Part shown: piece by piece, positions 22,516 to 33,476 of the stretch
Position numbering within the stretch: the first letter of the stretch is position 1
How the letters are laid out: each line of letters starts with the position of its first letter
Source: Anomaloglossus baeobatrachus
Taxonomy: Eukaryota; Chordata; Amphibia; Anura; Aromobatidae
Length of the DNA: 64,000 nucleotides
Assembly (NCBI RefSeq): GCF_048569485.1
Contig: NC_134355.1
Span: 561,217,642 to 561,281,641, forward strand
Direction of reading: 5' to 3'
Notes under the pieces: model-generated
What the model was told of the DNA's origin: nothing
Database searches by the model: none
The model's input: only the letters and a program-made list of their open reading frames with translations
Position numbers and translations under genes: made by a program

Positions 22516-22990
22516 CACCATCCACCCGTGTGTGTTTTTATACTACTATTTTTCAATAAAAATAAGTTTGTACTCCCTATGTGCTGTAAAAAAGTTTTTA
22601 TCTTGGATTGCTCTGGACGAATACCGTGCACTTGGAGAAACAGGTGAGCTGGATACCATTGATTTTTCTATTACATACAGTTGGCAACACTGAAACTGCT
22701 ACATCAAAAAGCAAATGATGAATTCTGAAAATCACAAGATGGATAGACATGTTAGTGACATACAAATGATGAAAAAAATGGCAAAATAAGGAAACAGTTT
22801 TCTCTCTTCATAATACAGCGCCCTTTGTAGTTTTCAACCAATGATGTCACATATGTGCTCAAGAGGAGACGAGTCCGGAGATGCTGCAGGCCATGGTAGC
22901 AAGTTTAGGTCATGCAAGCTGCTCAGAATAGCACGAGTAAAATACAGCCTGACATTGTTATGGTGAAAAATGGCTCCCAAGACACTTTTA

Positions 22991-24505
22991 GGCTATGTGT
23001 GCATGTTGAGATTTTTGTTGTAGATTTGGTGCATTTTTTGGTGCAGTTTGTGGCCCAAATCTGCATGTCTATGTGACGCCCCTGAATCTATCAGGGTGTC
23101 TCAGGAAACTGCACTCCTTTCTCTTATGGTGCAGAGCTCACCCTCAAGGGTTCTGGAATCCTAACCTTTGGTATTGCTCCATCAGCATTCAAATCCTAAC
23201 CACACCTCACACCACACCCTGTCAGGCACACCAGTGGGTGGTCTAGCTGGAAAAGGGACACCCACCTAGGGGTTAGATAGACTGGTGGGAGGGACACAGT
23301 CAGTTGAGTAGTAGCCCTCAGAGAATGAGGAGCTGAGGGAGTTGTAGCTCACTGGGAGACTTTGGCTAGGTCGCAGACGGTGGTCTGGGACCGGAGGAGT
23401 CGGAGACCCAGTCGCAGGGTATTAGAGAAGGGTGCCCAGACTTAGTTTTGGAGAACGGTCGGCACCAGAAAATCTAGTAACCGGACTGGTACCGAGCACG
23501 GCGGGGTACTAGTCCCTAGATCAGGGAGTAGCTTTATGCAACCTGATAATTAACCTGTGGAGGATAGTCTCTTTATGAACTTTCCCCAAGAGCTCATGGA
23601 TCAAAGGCACCAACACAACGAGGGGGATAGGGCTTTCCAGCTTATGCGGTCCACTAAAATCGTAAGTGTCAGCCATCGAGAGCACAGCTCCTCTAACTAA
23701 TCGTAGGGAGCGGGATCCCGAAAGCTTCAGGCTGAGGGGGTCACTTAGAAACGTCTAAATATAGTGCATGGAGGCAGGTCCAGAACCATCAGCAATACCA
23801 ACGGGGTCAGATTCCTGGACGAGCTCCCCTGAGTGGCAGCGGTACCCAGAGACTTGGTTTACTGCTGTGTCAGAGTCTGCTTAATGGTCGCACCAACATC
23901 CACACGGCCTGCGTGCGTACGCTGATCTCCCCCGAGTCTGCCCACCTGGCCTGCACCACGCTCCCCTACACCTTCATCATCCAGAGTCCCTGGGCCTACC
24001 CTACCCGTGGAGGAAACGTCATCTGGCTGCCCCGCCCCATCTACCCCCGGGTACTCACATCGGCAGCGACGGTACTCGCCCTTATCGCGAACCACGGGTG
24101 GCATCACGAACACTAACCCCCCCTGTAAACAGCCCCTTTTATTTTCGAGTGTCCGCAAGCCCCTGGGTCAGGAGACCCTCGAGACACAGTAACCCCGGAT
24201 CCGAGCAGTCCGACTGATGCAGGGGCGGTACATCTACTTTTATGCCAGCAAAGTCAGTGAGAATTCTGACGTGCTGTGCACACGCTGCTTCTTTTCTTGC
24301 AGTTTTGGTTAATTGTAGGTGTATTTTTTTCCTGCGTTTTTCAGCCCGTCCAGCCAATAATTTCACACAAAAAAACGCGTGCACAAAAACACAGGAAAAA
24401 ATGCTCCAAAATACGAATGTGTGTTTTGGTGCTTTTTTCTGCCACAAGGTGAGTTTTTTGGTGGAGAACATTTCTGCACCTAATCTGCATAGTGTGAACA
24501 TACCC
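22991..24505. mobile_element. Harbinger-like MITE split by a solo LTR
   Basis: TTA at 22988-22990 and 24506-24508 flanks ends GGCTATGTGTGCATG and GTGTGAACATACCC. Removing the solo LTR at 23072-24232 and one copy of its TCTA duplication leaves a MITE of about 350 bases, similar in size to those at 28746 and 47438. Confidence 0.8.
23072..24232 (+). mobile_element. Solo LTR, TCTA 4-bp duplication
   Basis: The 1161-bp segment starts TGTGACGCCCCTGAATC and ends GCAGGGGCGGTACA. TCTA flanks it on both sides (23068-23071 and 24233-24236). A sister copy on the minus strand lies at 59838-60978, starting TGTAGCGCTCCTGAATAC. No coding region lies next to it, so it is probably the product of recombination between two LTRs. 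The 4-bp duplication fits gypsy-type integrases. The frames inside are chance. Confidence 0.85.
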
Positions 24506-24779
24506 TTACATTTCCTCTTGAAGGCCTCTTCATGGTGATATCCACGTGGTCTCCAGACTAATTTCTGATCATCATTGTGTCCAAGAAAAAAAAAAGGGAC
24601 TCATCTCTGATGAGGATAGACCTCCATTTCAGCCTCCGTTGGTGTTTTGCTCTGCTCTATGAGAGCCCTTGTAAGCGGTGATGTGAGGTCAATGGATTGC
24701 CTGTTGCTGGAAGTCTGGCTTGTAATCTAATGTTGTGCAAATGCCTTCTCATGGTTTGTGTAGACAGTGTTTGATCGTA

Positions 24780-25205
24780 TGAATCGGATGAGTGCAATGC
24801 GAGAAAATTTCACATTGCACTTGGACCAATGTTGTTCACTAAGGGAGAGCAGTTGGCCAGCTTTTTTCTCATCTAGATTCTGGATGAGAGAAAAGTCACA
24901 GCATGCTGCGATTGTCAGCGAGAGCCATGTCACTCGCACCCATACAAGTCTACGGGTGAGAGTGAAACATTGGACTGCACTTGGATGACATCCGAGTGCA
25001 GTGCGATATACGCACAGGCTGAAAATGGAGGAGATGGGGAGATTAGACCCTCCCTCTCCTCCGCAGCTCCTGCCCTCCCCTCCTCAGCTGTGATCTGATT
25101 GCAGGATCGGATCACGCTGGCAGCACAGCGAGAGCCGAGGGTCATTAGCATATCACATCTAATGCACTCGCATCGAATGCCATACCGTCGTGTGAATCCA
25201 GCCTT
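24780..25205. mobile_element. MITE, GAGTGCAATGCGAG family
   Basis: Sister of 17158-17540, with the shared blocks CTAAGGGAGAGCAGTTGG (one difference), GATTCTGGATG and ATACGCACAGGCTGA. It ends near ATACCGTCGTGTGAATCCAGCC before TTA. It follows directly on the Tc1 remnant that ends at 24776. Confidence 0.6.
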
Positions 25206-25319
25206 AGGCTTGGTAAGTGTTGACTAATTTCACATGTAGCACAAAATGGATAACATTGCGCCATTCTTCAATTCTGATTAGAGCAAGCAGACAACCACTA
25301 ATAAAAAGGCCTTTACAAT

Positions 25320-25650
25320 ACAAAAGAACACAACACTGGTCCTACTCTGGGGATTATGGTGTGGGGTGGCATAATGTACAGTTGCATGTTGCTGGTGCTG
25401 CTGTCAGCAGCCTGTGTGGCTGAAAAGAGGCACCATGGTCTGTAGCATCTCCGGATTTGACTCCGATCAAGCACATATGGGACGTCATAGGTAGGCAATT
25501 GCAAAGAGAGCTGGCAGCAGTGGATCTTGATGATTTGCCTCAGTGCATTCAGATTGGCAGAACTTTCCCCAGACAATCAATAATAAACTCACTAATAGCA
25601 AGCAAGGCGTGTAAGTGTCGGTATTTTTATGGGTGGCGTTCATGCTGAAT
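25320..25650 (+). pseudogene. Tc1-like transposase C-terminal remnant
   Basis: The plus strand reads SPDLTPIKHIWDVIGRQLQR-like text (IKHIWDVIGRQLQRELAAV, where families have PIEHxWD, so the catalytic Glu is now Lys). It goes on DDLPQCIQI and SIINSLIASKACKC to the end. Upstream, TLVLLWGLW corresponds to the GGSVMVWG region. About 100 codons remain of a roughly 340-codon enzyme. Confidence 0.6.
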
Positions 25651-25797
25651 ATTTCGAGATGTATTGAACTCTGTTTTCATTTTTGCTATAACTTGCATAT
25701 CATTAACATCTCTACCCATCCTGTGATTCTAGAATACCAAGACTTTTCCTTTTTGGCATTGGAGATATTTACCCATAATGAAATACCATCAAGAAGG

Positions 25798-25866
25798 TGA
25801 CTGATAGGCTCCAAATTTATTCTGCAGCAGGACAACGGACTCCAAAATATACAGCCAATGTCATTA
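25798..25866 (+). pseudogene. Tc1 transposase scrap cut by a T2 element
   Basis: KFILQQDNGLQN matches the second catalytic block of Tc1 transposases (FxQQDNDPKH) and is cut by the T2-like element that begins at 25865. Only about 20 codons are readable. Confidence 0.45.
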
Positions 25867-26375
25867 AAGGGAACCTGTCAGCAGAAATTTCGCCCAAAAC
25901 CTAAAAGATTCCCCCTCTGCAGCTCATGTGCTGCATTCTAGAAAGGTCCCTGTTATTATTGTGCCCCATGTGAGACCAAAAGAAATACTTTATAAAGTGG
26001 TACCTTTTTGTATTCAGATACTGTAAATGTGACAAGGGGGCGGGCTCTCTGGCGTCCATTATTCTGCCTCCTGGTCCTGTATGCCGCCCCCATCGCTCCT
26101 TTCCATAGCTGATGCACCGCCCACTGCTCCAGCCATCCCCGCGCGCATGCCCAGTGCCAGTCTCACGGGACTGAGCAGTGTGACCGCTGGTGACGTGTGC
26201 GCAGGCAAGTGATTATGGGCGGGGCTGTGATTGTTATCAGCAAGTACCCGCCCATAATCTCGTGAGCGCGCAAACCTCACCAGCGGTCACACTGTGCTCA
26301 GGGTAGTGCTAGACTGTATGGGCTGCTTCCAGGGATGACGTCCCTTTTGTCACGTGATAGGGGCGTGTTCAAAAT
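25865..26375. mobile_element. Half copy of the T2-like palindrome
   Basis: Begins TTAAAGGGAACCTGTCAGCAG and follows the left arm of the element at 17726 through the GACGTCCC and CACGTGATAG centre. It stops after about 510 bases without its second arm. The text then switches to the GGCT/GTGCGCACG MITE family (TGCATGCGTCCTGCGTCC), so the junction at about 26376 is chimeric. Confidence 0.75.
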
Positions 26376-26700
26376 ACTATCACTGCATGCGTCCTGCGTC
26401 CCCTGCACAATCTATGAAGATTGTGCATAATCCATGCCCACGTTGCGTTTTAGAACGCAGCGATTTGCATGCTGCCAAATCGCTGCATTCGAAAAAGCAA
26501 CATGTCACTTCTTTCGTGCGCTCTGCATGCTGTCTCCATTCTGTCTATAGGGAGAGGCAGCAGCCAGAGAGCACAAATTCTGCAGTCACCAAAGTTTCAT
26601 AAATCTCATTCACTTTGCTCGTATTGTAAAACCCTGCTTTTTTCCGCTGCAAAAATGCAGTATGTGAACAAGCCCATACGCATCTTTGGTGAAAGTTGAC
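26376..26700. mobile_element. MITE remnant, GTGCGCACG family
   Basis: Shares TGCATGCGTCCTGCGTCCCC, ACAATCTATGAAGATTGTGC and the GACATGTCACTTCTTTCGTGC region (written AACATGTCACTTCTTTCGTG here) with copies at 1044 and 48981. The left end is lost at the junction with the T2 half copy. Confidence 0.6.
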
Positions 26701-26738
26701 TCGGGGTCATCTCCTATCTACAGTAATAGGTTACCCAG

Positions 26739-27086
26739 TAGTGATGGGCAGTCCGGCTCTTTTTGGTGATCCGGTTCTCATGGCTCCGCTCACCAAAAAG
26801 AACTGGCTCTTTCAGATCGTTCTAGGCTCCTTATGAAATATGTGTTCACCCCAGGTGAACAAATATTTAAGCTATAGTAACGCCCACCCGCGGCTAAACC
26901 CAGCCCACTTACAAGTGACCAATTAGATCGTTGAGTAGGCGGAGCCCAGCTGCGGGTGGGTGAGGCTCCAGTGTCGAAAAGAGTCATTTAGTGATTGCAG
27001 TAGCTCACACTGGTGATCCGGCTCCTGTCGGTCACTGCAGGGAGCCGGATCTTTGTGTCGGATCGTTCGCGACCGACACATCACTA
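26739..27086. mobile_element. hAT MITE, perfect 8-bp duplication TTACCCAG
   Basis: TTACCCAG is present at 26731-26738 and again at 27087-27094. The element begins TAGTGATGGGCAGTCC and ends CACATCACTA. The inner part is rich in GATCCGG and GAGCCGG words. At 348 bp it is too short for a transposase. The unchanged duplication suggests a fairly young insertion. Confidence 0.9.
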
Positions 27087-27094
27087 TTACCCAG

Positions 27095-28742
27095 GCTGAC
27101 AGTCATGGATCAGGTCTAGCCGTGCTTGGCTCTACCTCTACATTATTCTGATAGTTTGTGAGGTTCCTGAGAACCAGTTCCCATCCACACAGGGTTTTTT
27201 TTTCACAGCCAGAACAGCCATGTATGGAGCTGTACACTTCTAAATCCAGAATCAGCAGCAATGTTACTAGTGTAGGAGTGAGAATCTGGGGTAAATGGAG
27301 CTGCTTCTATGGTAAATTTCAGTGTCTCGGCCCAGTACACCCAGTGGTTACATTCTTGCATGACCTTGTCGGCAGGTGTTACTGTATATTTATCCTGTGA
27401 CGTGTGTATCCGCTGTGTGCACTCAGCGATGTATAAATTACACCGACTTCCTCTGTCCCTAGGGAGCACGCAGCGGCTAACATGAGGGAGCCCAGTACTG
27501 GTGTTTTACTCAGTCCATTCTCGGGGTTCTGCCTCCCCCCACCTTAGCCGGAATCGCTTCCGCACCTGTCGGTGGCTGTTGTTGACTCAGGAGGCCACCC
27601 CACCCCTTCCAGGCAAGCTCTGGAGCCTAGCTCAAAGATTTGGCAGGTTCTTGGGCTGTTTTCTTTCCCTTAACAGTCTGGGCAGGTGCCAGCCCAGGAA
27701 CAAGAGAGGCAGTATATGAAGAAAAGAGCGAGCGAGAGCTGGGAGGAGGGAGAGGAAGGAGACGTCGAGTGGGAGAGAGGAGGGATGAATACCCTACAAG
27801 AGGAAATGGTCAAAGGGAACAGTGCAAACAAGTACAGGAGAGGGTCCAGATTATTTCAGGCCGTGAAGGATAGAGCGAAGTGACAGTGTTAGGAGAACTA
27901 CTTCTGTCCATGATCACATACAGTCAGATCATAGTAACCACCTAACTGTGGCCAGCACTGTAATAATCCAGTTATGGATAGGAAGAAACATCGGTGCTTC
28001 CAAAGTCCACAGTCGGTACCGCAGGTCGGCCTTTGGACCGTGAAGGGTCTAGTCACAGCTTGTTGTTAGCCTCTGGCTGTTGTGGAAAGTTACATCCAGG
28101 AGGACTGAGAGGCAGATAGTTCTGGTACATCGGAAGGAATTTAGGAAATCAATATGCTCGTTCGGAGGGTGATGGGCAGCCTGTGTAGAGGGAAAGATAT
28201 TGAGAAAGGAGTGTTTCTGTGATTTTTAATCATGCAGTGTCAATGGAGCCTACACACTTTACTTTTACGGAAATAAAGCCAGCAGATAATAGCTGCTAGT
28301 GCAGTGAGACTGAATGGGATAAGCTGCAGTACTGGGCACGGCTGCCCACATGGGGGCACTGTGGTAATTGTGTTATTAAAGGAGGTCACATGGCTTCTAC
28401 ATTGTGATAATCATGATCAATACTGGAGATCAGACCTCCACTGATTAAAAAATGATGGTCTATCCCTAGTGTAACACATTTTGCTGATTTTTTCGCAGCA
28501 GTAACTAAAAGGTTTTTTTGAGTTTTAAGCTTTTAAAGAGGATATGGGGAGCTTCCTTCCACTCAATTTCTGTTCCCAAGAATTCCTCAAATGCACCCCA
28601 ACAGTGTTTTATGCTTGTATTTTAAAAGTGGCCAGAGGAAAGGCACCATTGACACTTCAGTGCCAGTAGGTTCTACAAGGGCCTCAGAGATGACATCCCA
28701 GTAATACAGTTACCCAATCACTTGGGCCACTGATTAGTACGG
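27095..28742. other. No recognised element; unplaced sequence
   Basis: A C-rich part (27500-27640) and a purine-rich part (27700-27900, GAG/AGG words) recall an LTR leader, but no ends or protein motifs are visible. The 77- and 80-codon frames have no recognised similarity. Confidence 0.4.
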
Positions 28743-28745
28743 TTA

Positions 28746-29169
28746 GGCTATGTTCACACACTGCGTTTTTTACCTGCGTTTTGGGTCCGTTTTTGCTGCA
28801 GAAATTTCTTGAGAAATTCTTGTAACCTTTCTGCAGACATTCCCCAGCAAAACCTATGGCAAAAAAAATTAGCTGTGCGCACACTGCGTTTTTTTCTTAA
28901 GAAAATTCTTTCAGTAGATTTTCTTAAGAAAAAGAATGAGCATGTCACTTCTTTTCTGCAGCTAACTGCGTTATTTACCATAGATAATTGGCACAATAAC
29001 GCAGGGAGCAACCAGTGGTAAAAACGCACCAAAAACGCACCGAAAACGCGGCAAAAACGCAGGTGCGTTTTTGGTGCGTTTTTTAACGCAGGTGCACTAA
29101 TCCTTCACTCTTAAGAAATTTCTTAAGAAATTTCTTAAGAAAAATCATTTTTCTAGTGTGAACATAGCC
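28746..29169. mobile_element. Harbinger-like MITE (GGCTATGTTCACAC), TTA duplication
   Basis: TTA at 28743-28745 and 29170-29172 flanks perfect short ends GGCTATGTTCACAC and GTGTGAACATAGCC. The centre has repeated AAAAACGC words. Typical non-autonomous element. Confidence 0.85.
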
Positions 29170-29172
29170 TTA

Positions 29173-29990
29173 GGTGACTTAATGGACAGTAAGCGTCACT
29201 TATAGTGGATCTGATCCTGTCTATCAGTCACCTGATCCTGCAGCCGATGAGTGGCCACGAGATTGAAGAGATTGAAGGGATAGGGGGTCATCATTTTTAG
29301 TCCATCGGAAGTGGTGGGGTTTTCATGAAGTTTCATTTTACTTCATTTTAAAATAATTCCATCCCTTTGGCCACTTTTGGAAAAGGGCTAAAACATCCTA
29401 TAGGTATTGAGCATCAATGTAAAAGTCTTGACAACCCCTTTAGGAGAAAAACAAGAATGCCCCACAGTAACTATATGACGGCGTTCAAATTAGTCATTTT
29501 TTGGGGTAAATGGTTTACATCTGATGCTGAAATTAAAAGAGGATTTCATAATGGATTTATATATCCACAAGATGGGTGATGATGTGGTGACAAAACAAGA
29601 TTTTGACAAGTTGTCACTGACTTGAATGCTTAAAGACCTGACTCCTGAAATGTCTAACATATGTAGACAACGTAGTTACAATGGCGAGAAATAAAACCAA
29701 GTTACAAAAATAAGAACACAGCTAAACACAAAACTAAAGACTGTGTGATGGCGATCGCGGCAAAGACAATTCAAGGAATATACTGCCACCTGCTGGTGCA
29801 AGACGGGTCTGGCACATTAAAGTTTACTTCTGCAGCTCAAAGTACAGAAATACATAGCCATGAACCGAGAGGATAAAAAAAAAAAAGAGTAGTTGTATTT
29901 AGAAAATTCCTGTTCAGAATCAATTACCACTATATATCTAGTGCTTCAAAGTGGATGTGGTCTCCAATAGACCTGTAAAAAGTGCAGCAA
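29173..29990. other. No gene seen
   Basis: AT-rich flank between a MITE and the Penelope-like element. A 70-codon frame at 29367-29579 has no recognised similarity. Confidence 0.5.
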
Positions 29991-30154
29991 TGTATGTATA
30001 TAAGTGATACGGGTAAAATATATCTTTGTACCGTGTTAGCCAGTAGAGATAAAAAAAAGTTTGTTTAAAAGAACTGAGTCCTCAGTAGTTGATACCTTTT
30101 AATGGCTAACTGAAAAGATGGTAATAATGAAGGGAATTTTGTTTACTTACCGTA

Positions 30155-30310
30155 AATTCCTTTTCTTCTAGCTCCAATTGGGAGACCCAGACAATTGGGT
30201 GTATAGCTACTGCCTCCGGAGGCCACACAAAGCATTACACTTAAAAGTGTAAGGCCCCTCCCCTTCTGCCTATACACCCCCCGTGGGATCACGGGTTCCT
30301 CAGTTTTAGT
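30155..30310. repeat. DIRS left inverted terminal repeat
   Basis: GCTCCAATTGGGAGACCC through CACGGGTTCCTCAGTTTT is the inverted partner of 36045-36190. It contains GTGTAATGCTTTGTGTGG and its mates in complement, and a short palindrome ACACTTAAAAGTGTAA. Confidence 0.9.
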
Positions 30311-30449
30311 GCCAAAGCAAGAAGGAGGAAAGCCAATAACTGGTTTAAGAACAAATTCAATCCGAAGGAACATCGGAGAACCGAAACCATTCAACATGAA
30401 CAACATGTGTACCCGAACAAACAAAAATCCCTAAGCAAACAGGGCGGGT

Positions 30450-30560
30450 GCTGGGTCTCCCAATTGGAGCTAGAAGAAAAGGAATTTACGGTAAGTAAAC
30501 AAAATTCCCTTCTTCTTTGTCGCTCCTAATTGGGAGACCCAGACAATTGGGACGTCCAAA
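30450..30560. repeat. DIRS internal complementary region
   Basis: The first half (GGGTCTCCCAATTGGAGCTA to CAAAATTCCCTTC) is the complement of the left element end. The second half (TTCTTTGTCGCTCC to GACCCAGACAATTGGG) is the complement of the right end. In DIRS elements this circular-junction copy is thought to serve as a template for rebuilding the ends. Confidence 0.92.
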
Positions 30561-30619
30561 AGCAGTCCCTGGGTGGGTATAATAACCCCTCGTGATAGGA
30601 CCGTAAAAACAGCCCTACC

Positions 30620-31497
30620 CTACAGGTGGGCCGTCGCCGCCTGAAGGACTTGTCTACCTAGGCTGGCGTCCGCCGAAACGTAGGTATGCACTTGATAGTG
30701 TTTGGTAAAAGTGTGCAGACTCGACCAGGTAGCCGCCTGGCACACCTGCTGAGCCGTAGCCTGGTGTCGTAATGCCCAGGACGCACCCACGGCTCTGGTA
30801 GAATGGGCCTTCAGCCCTGAGGGAACCGGAAGCCCAGCAGAACGGTAGGCTTCAAGAATTGGTTCCTTGATCCACCGAGCTAGGGTGGATTTGGAAGCTT
30901 GCGACCCTTTGCGCTGACCAGCGACAAGGACAAAGAGTGCATCCGAGCGGCGCAGGGGCGCCGTGCGGGAAATGTAGATCCTGAGTGCTCTCACGAGATC
31001 CAACAAATGCAAATCCTCTTCAATTGATGAACTGGATGAGGGCACAAGGAAGGCAAGGAGATATCCTGATTAAGATGAAACGGGGGTACCACCTTAGGGA
31101 GAAACTCCGGAATAGGGCACAAAACCACCTTGTCCTGGTGAATCACCAGGAAGGGAGATTTGCATGACAGCGCTGCTAGCTCGGACACTCTCCGGAGAGA
31201 CGTGACCGCCACTAGAAAGGCCACTTTCTGTGAAAGGCGAGAAAGGGAAACATCCCTCATAGGCTCGAAAGGCGGCTTCTGAAGAACAATTAGAACCCTG
31301 TTCCGATCCCAGGGCTCTAACGGCCGCTTGTAAGGAGGGACGATATGACAGACCCCTTGCAGGAACGTGCGTACCTGAGGAAGTCGTGCTGGGCGCTTCT
31401 GAAAAAATACAGATAGCGCTGAGACTTGCCCCTTGAGGGAGCTGAGCGACAAACCTTTTTCCAACCCGGATTGCAGGAAGGAAAGAAAAGTAGGCAA
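30620..31497 (-). pseudogene. DIRS tyrosine recombinase region (fossil)
   Basis: This is the integration enzyme of DIRS elements, which use a phage-like tyrosine recombinase instead of an integrase. Readable parts include the N-terminal SAM-like segment (SLKGQVSALSVFF), the first catalytic area (AVTSLRRVSELAAL), and the C-terminal half with LKAHSTRAVGASWAL and ATWSSLHTFTKHY, where His/Arg and the terminal Tyr region of the family lie. It is the 3'-most gene and ends close to the internal complementary region. Broken. Confidence 0.88.
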
Positions 31498-31913
31498 ACT
31501 AAATAGCCAGGGAGAGACTCCCTGAGCAGAGCACCAAGACCAGAATATTTTCCACGTCCTGTGGTATATCTTGGCGCAGGTAGGTTCTCAGGCCTATCTC
31601 ATGGTGGCCATGACCTCTTGAGACAATCCTGAACCCGCTAGGATCCAGGACTCAATGGCCATACAGTCAGGTTCAGGGCCGCAGAATTCTGATGGAAAAA
31701 ACGTCCCTTGAGACAGCAAGTCTGGTCGGTCTGGTAGTGCCCACGGTTGGCCTACAGCGAGGTGCCACAGATCCGGGTACCACGACCTCCTTGGCCAGTC
31801 TGGAGCGACGAGGATGGTGCGGCGGCAGTCGGACCTGATCTTGCGCAGCACTCTGGGCAACAGAGCCAGAGGTGGAAACACATAAGGAAGCCGGAACTGC
31901 GACCAATCTTGAA

Positions 31914-33475
31914 CTAAGGCATCTGCCGCCAGAGCTCGGTGATCGTGAGACCGTGCCATGAAAAACTGGGACCTTGTTGTTGTGCCGGGACGCCATTAGG
32001 TCGACGTCCGGCATCTCCCAGCGGCGACAGATCTCTTAAAACACGTCCGTGTGAAGAGACCATTCCCCTGCGTCCATACCCTGGCGACTGAGGAAGTCTG
32101 CTTCCCAGTTGTCCACGCCTGGGATGTGAACTGCGGATATGGTGGAGGCCGTGGCTTCCACCCACGTCAGAATCCGCCTGACTTCCTGGAAGGCTTGCCG
32201 ACTGCGAGTTCCTCCTTGGTGGTTGATGTATGCCACCGCTGTGGAGTTGTCCGACTGAATACGGATCTGCTTGCCTTCCAGCCACTGCTGGAAGGCTGGT
32301 AGGGCAAGATACACTGCTCTGATCTCCAGAACGTTGATCTGAAAAGTGGACTCTTGCTGAGTCCACATACCTTGGGCCCTGTGGTGGAGAAAGACTGCTC
32401 CCCACCCTGACAGACTCGCATCTGTCGTCACTACCGCTCAGGATGGAGGTAGGAAGGATTTCCCTTTCGACAATGAGGTGGAAAGCAGCCACCATCGAAG
32501 AGAATCCTTGGCCGCCTGAGAGAGAGAGACGTTGCTGTCGAGGGACGTCGACCTCCCGTCCCATTGGCGGAGAATGTCCCATTGTAGTGGACGCAGATGA
32601 AACTGCGCGAAAGGGACTGCCTCTATTGCTGCCACCACCTTCCCTAGGAAGTGCATGAGGCGTCTCAAGGGGTGTGACTGACCTTGAAGGAGAGATTGCA
32701 CCCCTGTCTGCAATGGACGCTATTTGACAAGCGGAAGCTTCACTACCGCTGAGAGAGTATGAAACTCCATGCCAAGATATGTTATCGACTGGGTCGGGGT
32801 TAGATTCGACTTGGAAAGTTGATGATCCACCCGAAACCCTGGAGGGTCTCCAGCGCCACGTTCAGGCTGTGTTGGCATGCCTCTTGAGAAGGCGCCTTGA
32901 CCAGCAGATCGACTAAGTAAGGGATCACGGAGTGTCCCTGAGAGTGTAGGACTGCAACTACAGCTGCCATGACTTTGGTGAAGACCCGTGGGGCTGTCGC
33001 CAGACGAAAAGGCAGGGCTACGAACTGAAGGTGTTCGTCTCCTATAATGAAGCGTAGAAAACGCTGATGCTCTGGAGCAATCGGTACGTGGAGATAAGCA
33101 TCCTTGATGTCTATCGATGCTAGGAAATCTCCTTGAGACATTGCGGCGATGACGGATCGGAGGGATTCCATCCGGAACCGTCTGGTTCTCACGTGGATGT
33201 TGAGAAGTTTTAGGTCCAGAACGGGACGGAAAGACCCGTCCCTTTTTGGTACCACAAACAAATTGGAGTAAAAACCGTGACCTTGCTCTTGAAGGGGAAC
33301 AGGGATCACCACTCCTTCCGCCTTTAAAGTGCATACCGCCTGTAGGAGCGCATCGGCTCGGTCGGGAGGCGGAGACGTTCTGAAGAATCGAGTTGGAGGA
33401 CGAGAACTGAACTCTATCCTGTACCCGTGAGACAGAATGTCTCGCACCCAACGGTCTCAGACCTGTGGCAGCCAA
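31914..33475 (-). pseudogene. DIRS reverse transcriptase and RNase H region (fossil)
   Basis: Reverse transcriptase blocks run in order: VVPKRDGSFRPVLDLKLLN, then GDFLASIDIKDAYLHVPI, then LQFVALPFRLATAPRVFTK. The RNase H part follows with TTDASLSGWGAVF, then INVLEIRAVYLAL and IRIQSDNSTAVAYINHQGGT, which is characteristic of DIRS. Gag lies upstream and the recombinase downstream on the same strand. The region is broken in several places and is only a fossil. Confidence 0.9.
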
Positions 33476-33476
33476 A

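Larger units (their letters stand above)
22783..24776 (-). pseudogene. Tc1-like transposase remnant split by a MITE
   Basis: Two minus-strand pieces fit one Tc1-like transposase. At 22783-22987 it reads near LLPWPAASPDSS, the region before the catalytic Glu. At 24509-24776 it carries the text that in this family encodes the stretch around RDESRFLLD-type and WRSILTDE-type motifs (GGGACTCATCTCTGATGAGGATAGACC, written as two neighbouring words). The gap between them is exactly a TTA-flanked MITE (22991-24505). Stops are frequent and neither end of the transposon is clear. A neutral fossil. Confidence 0.55.
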
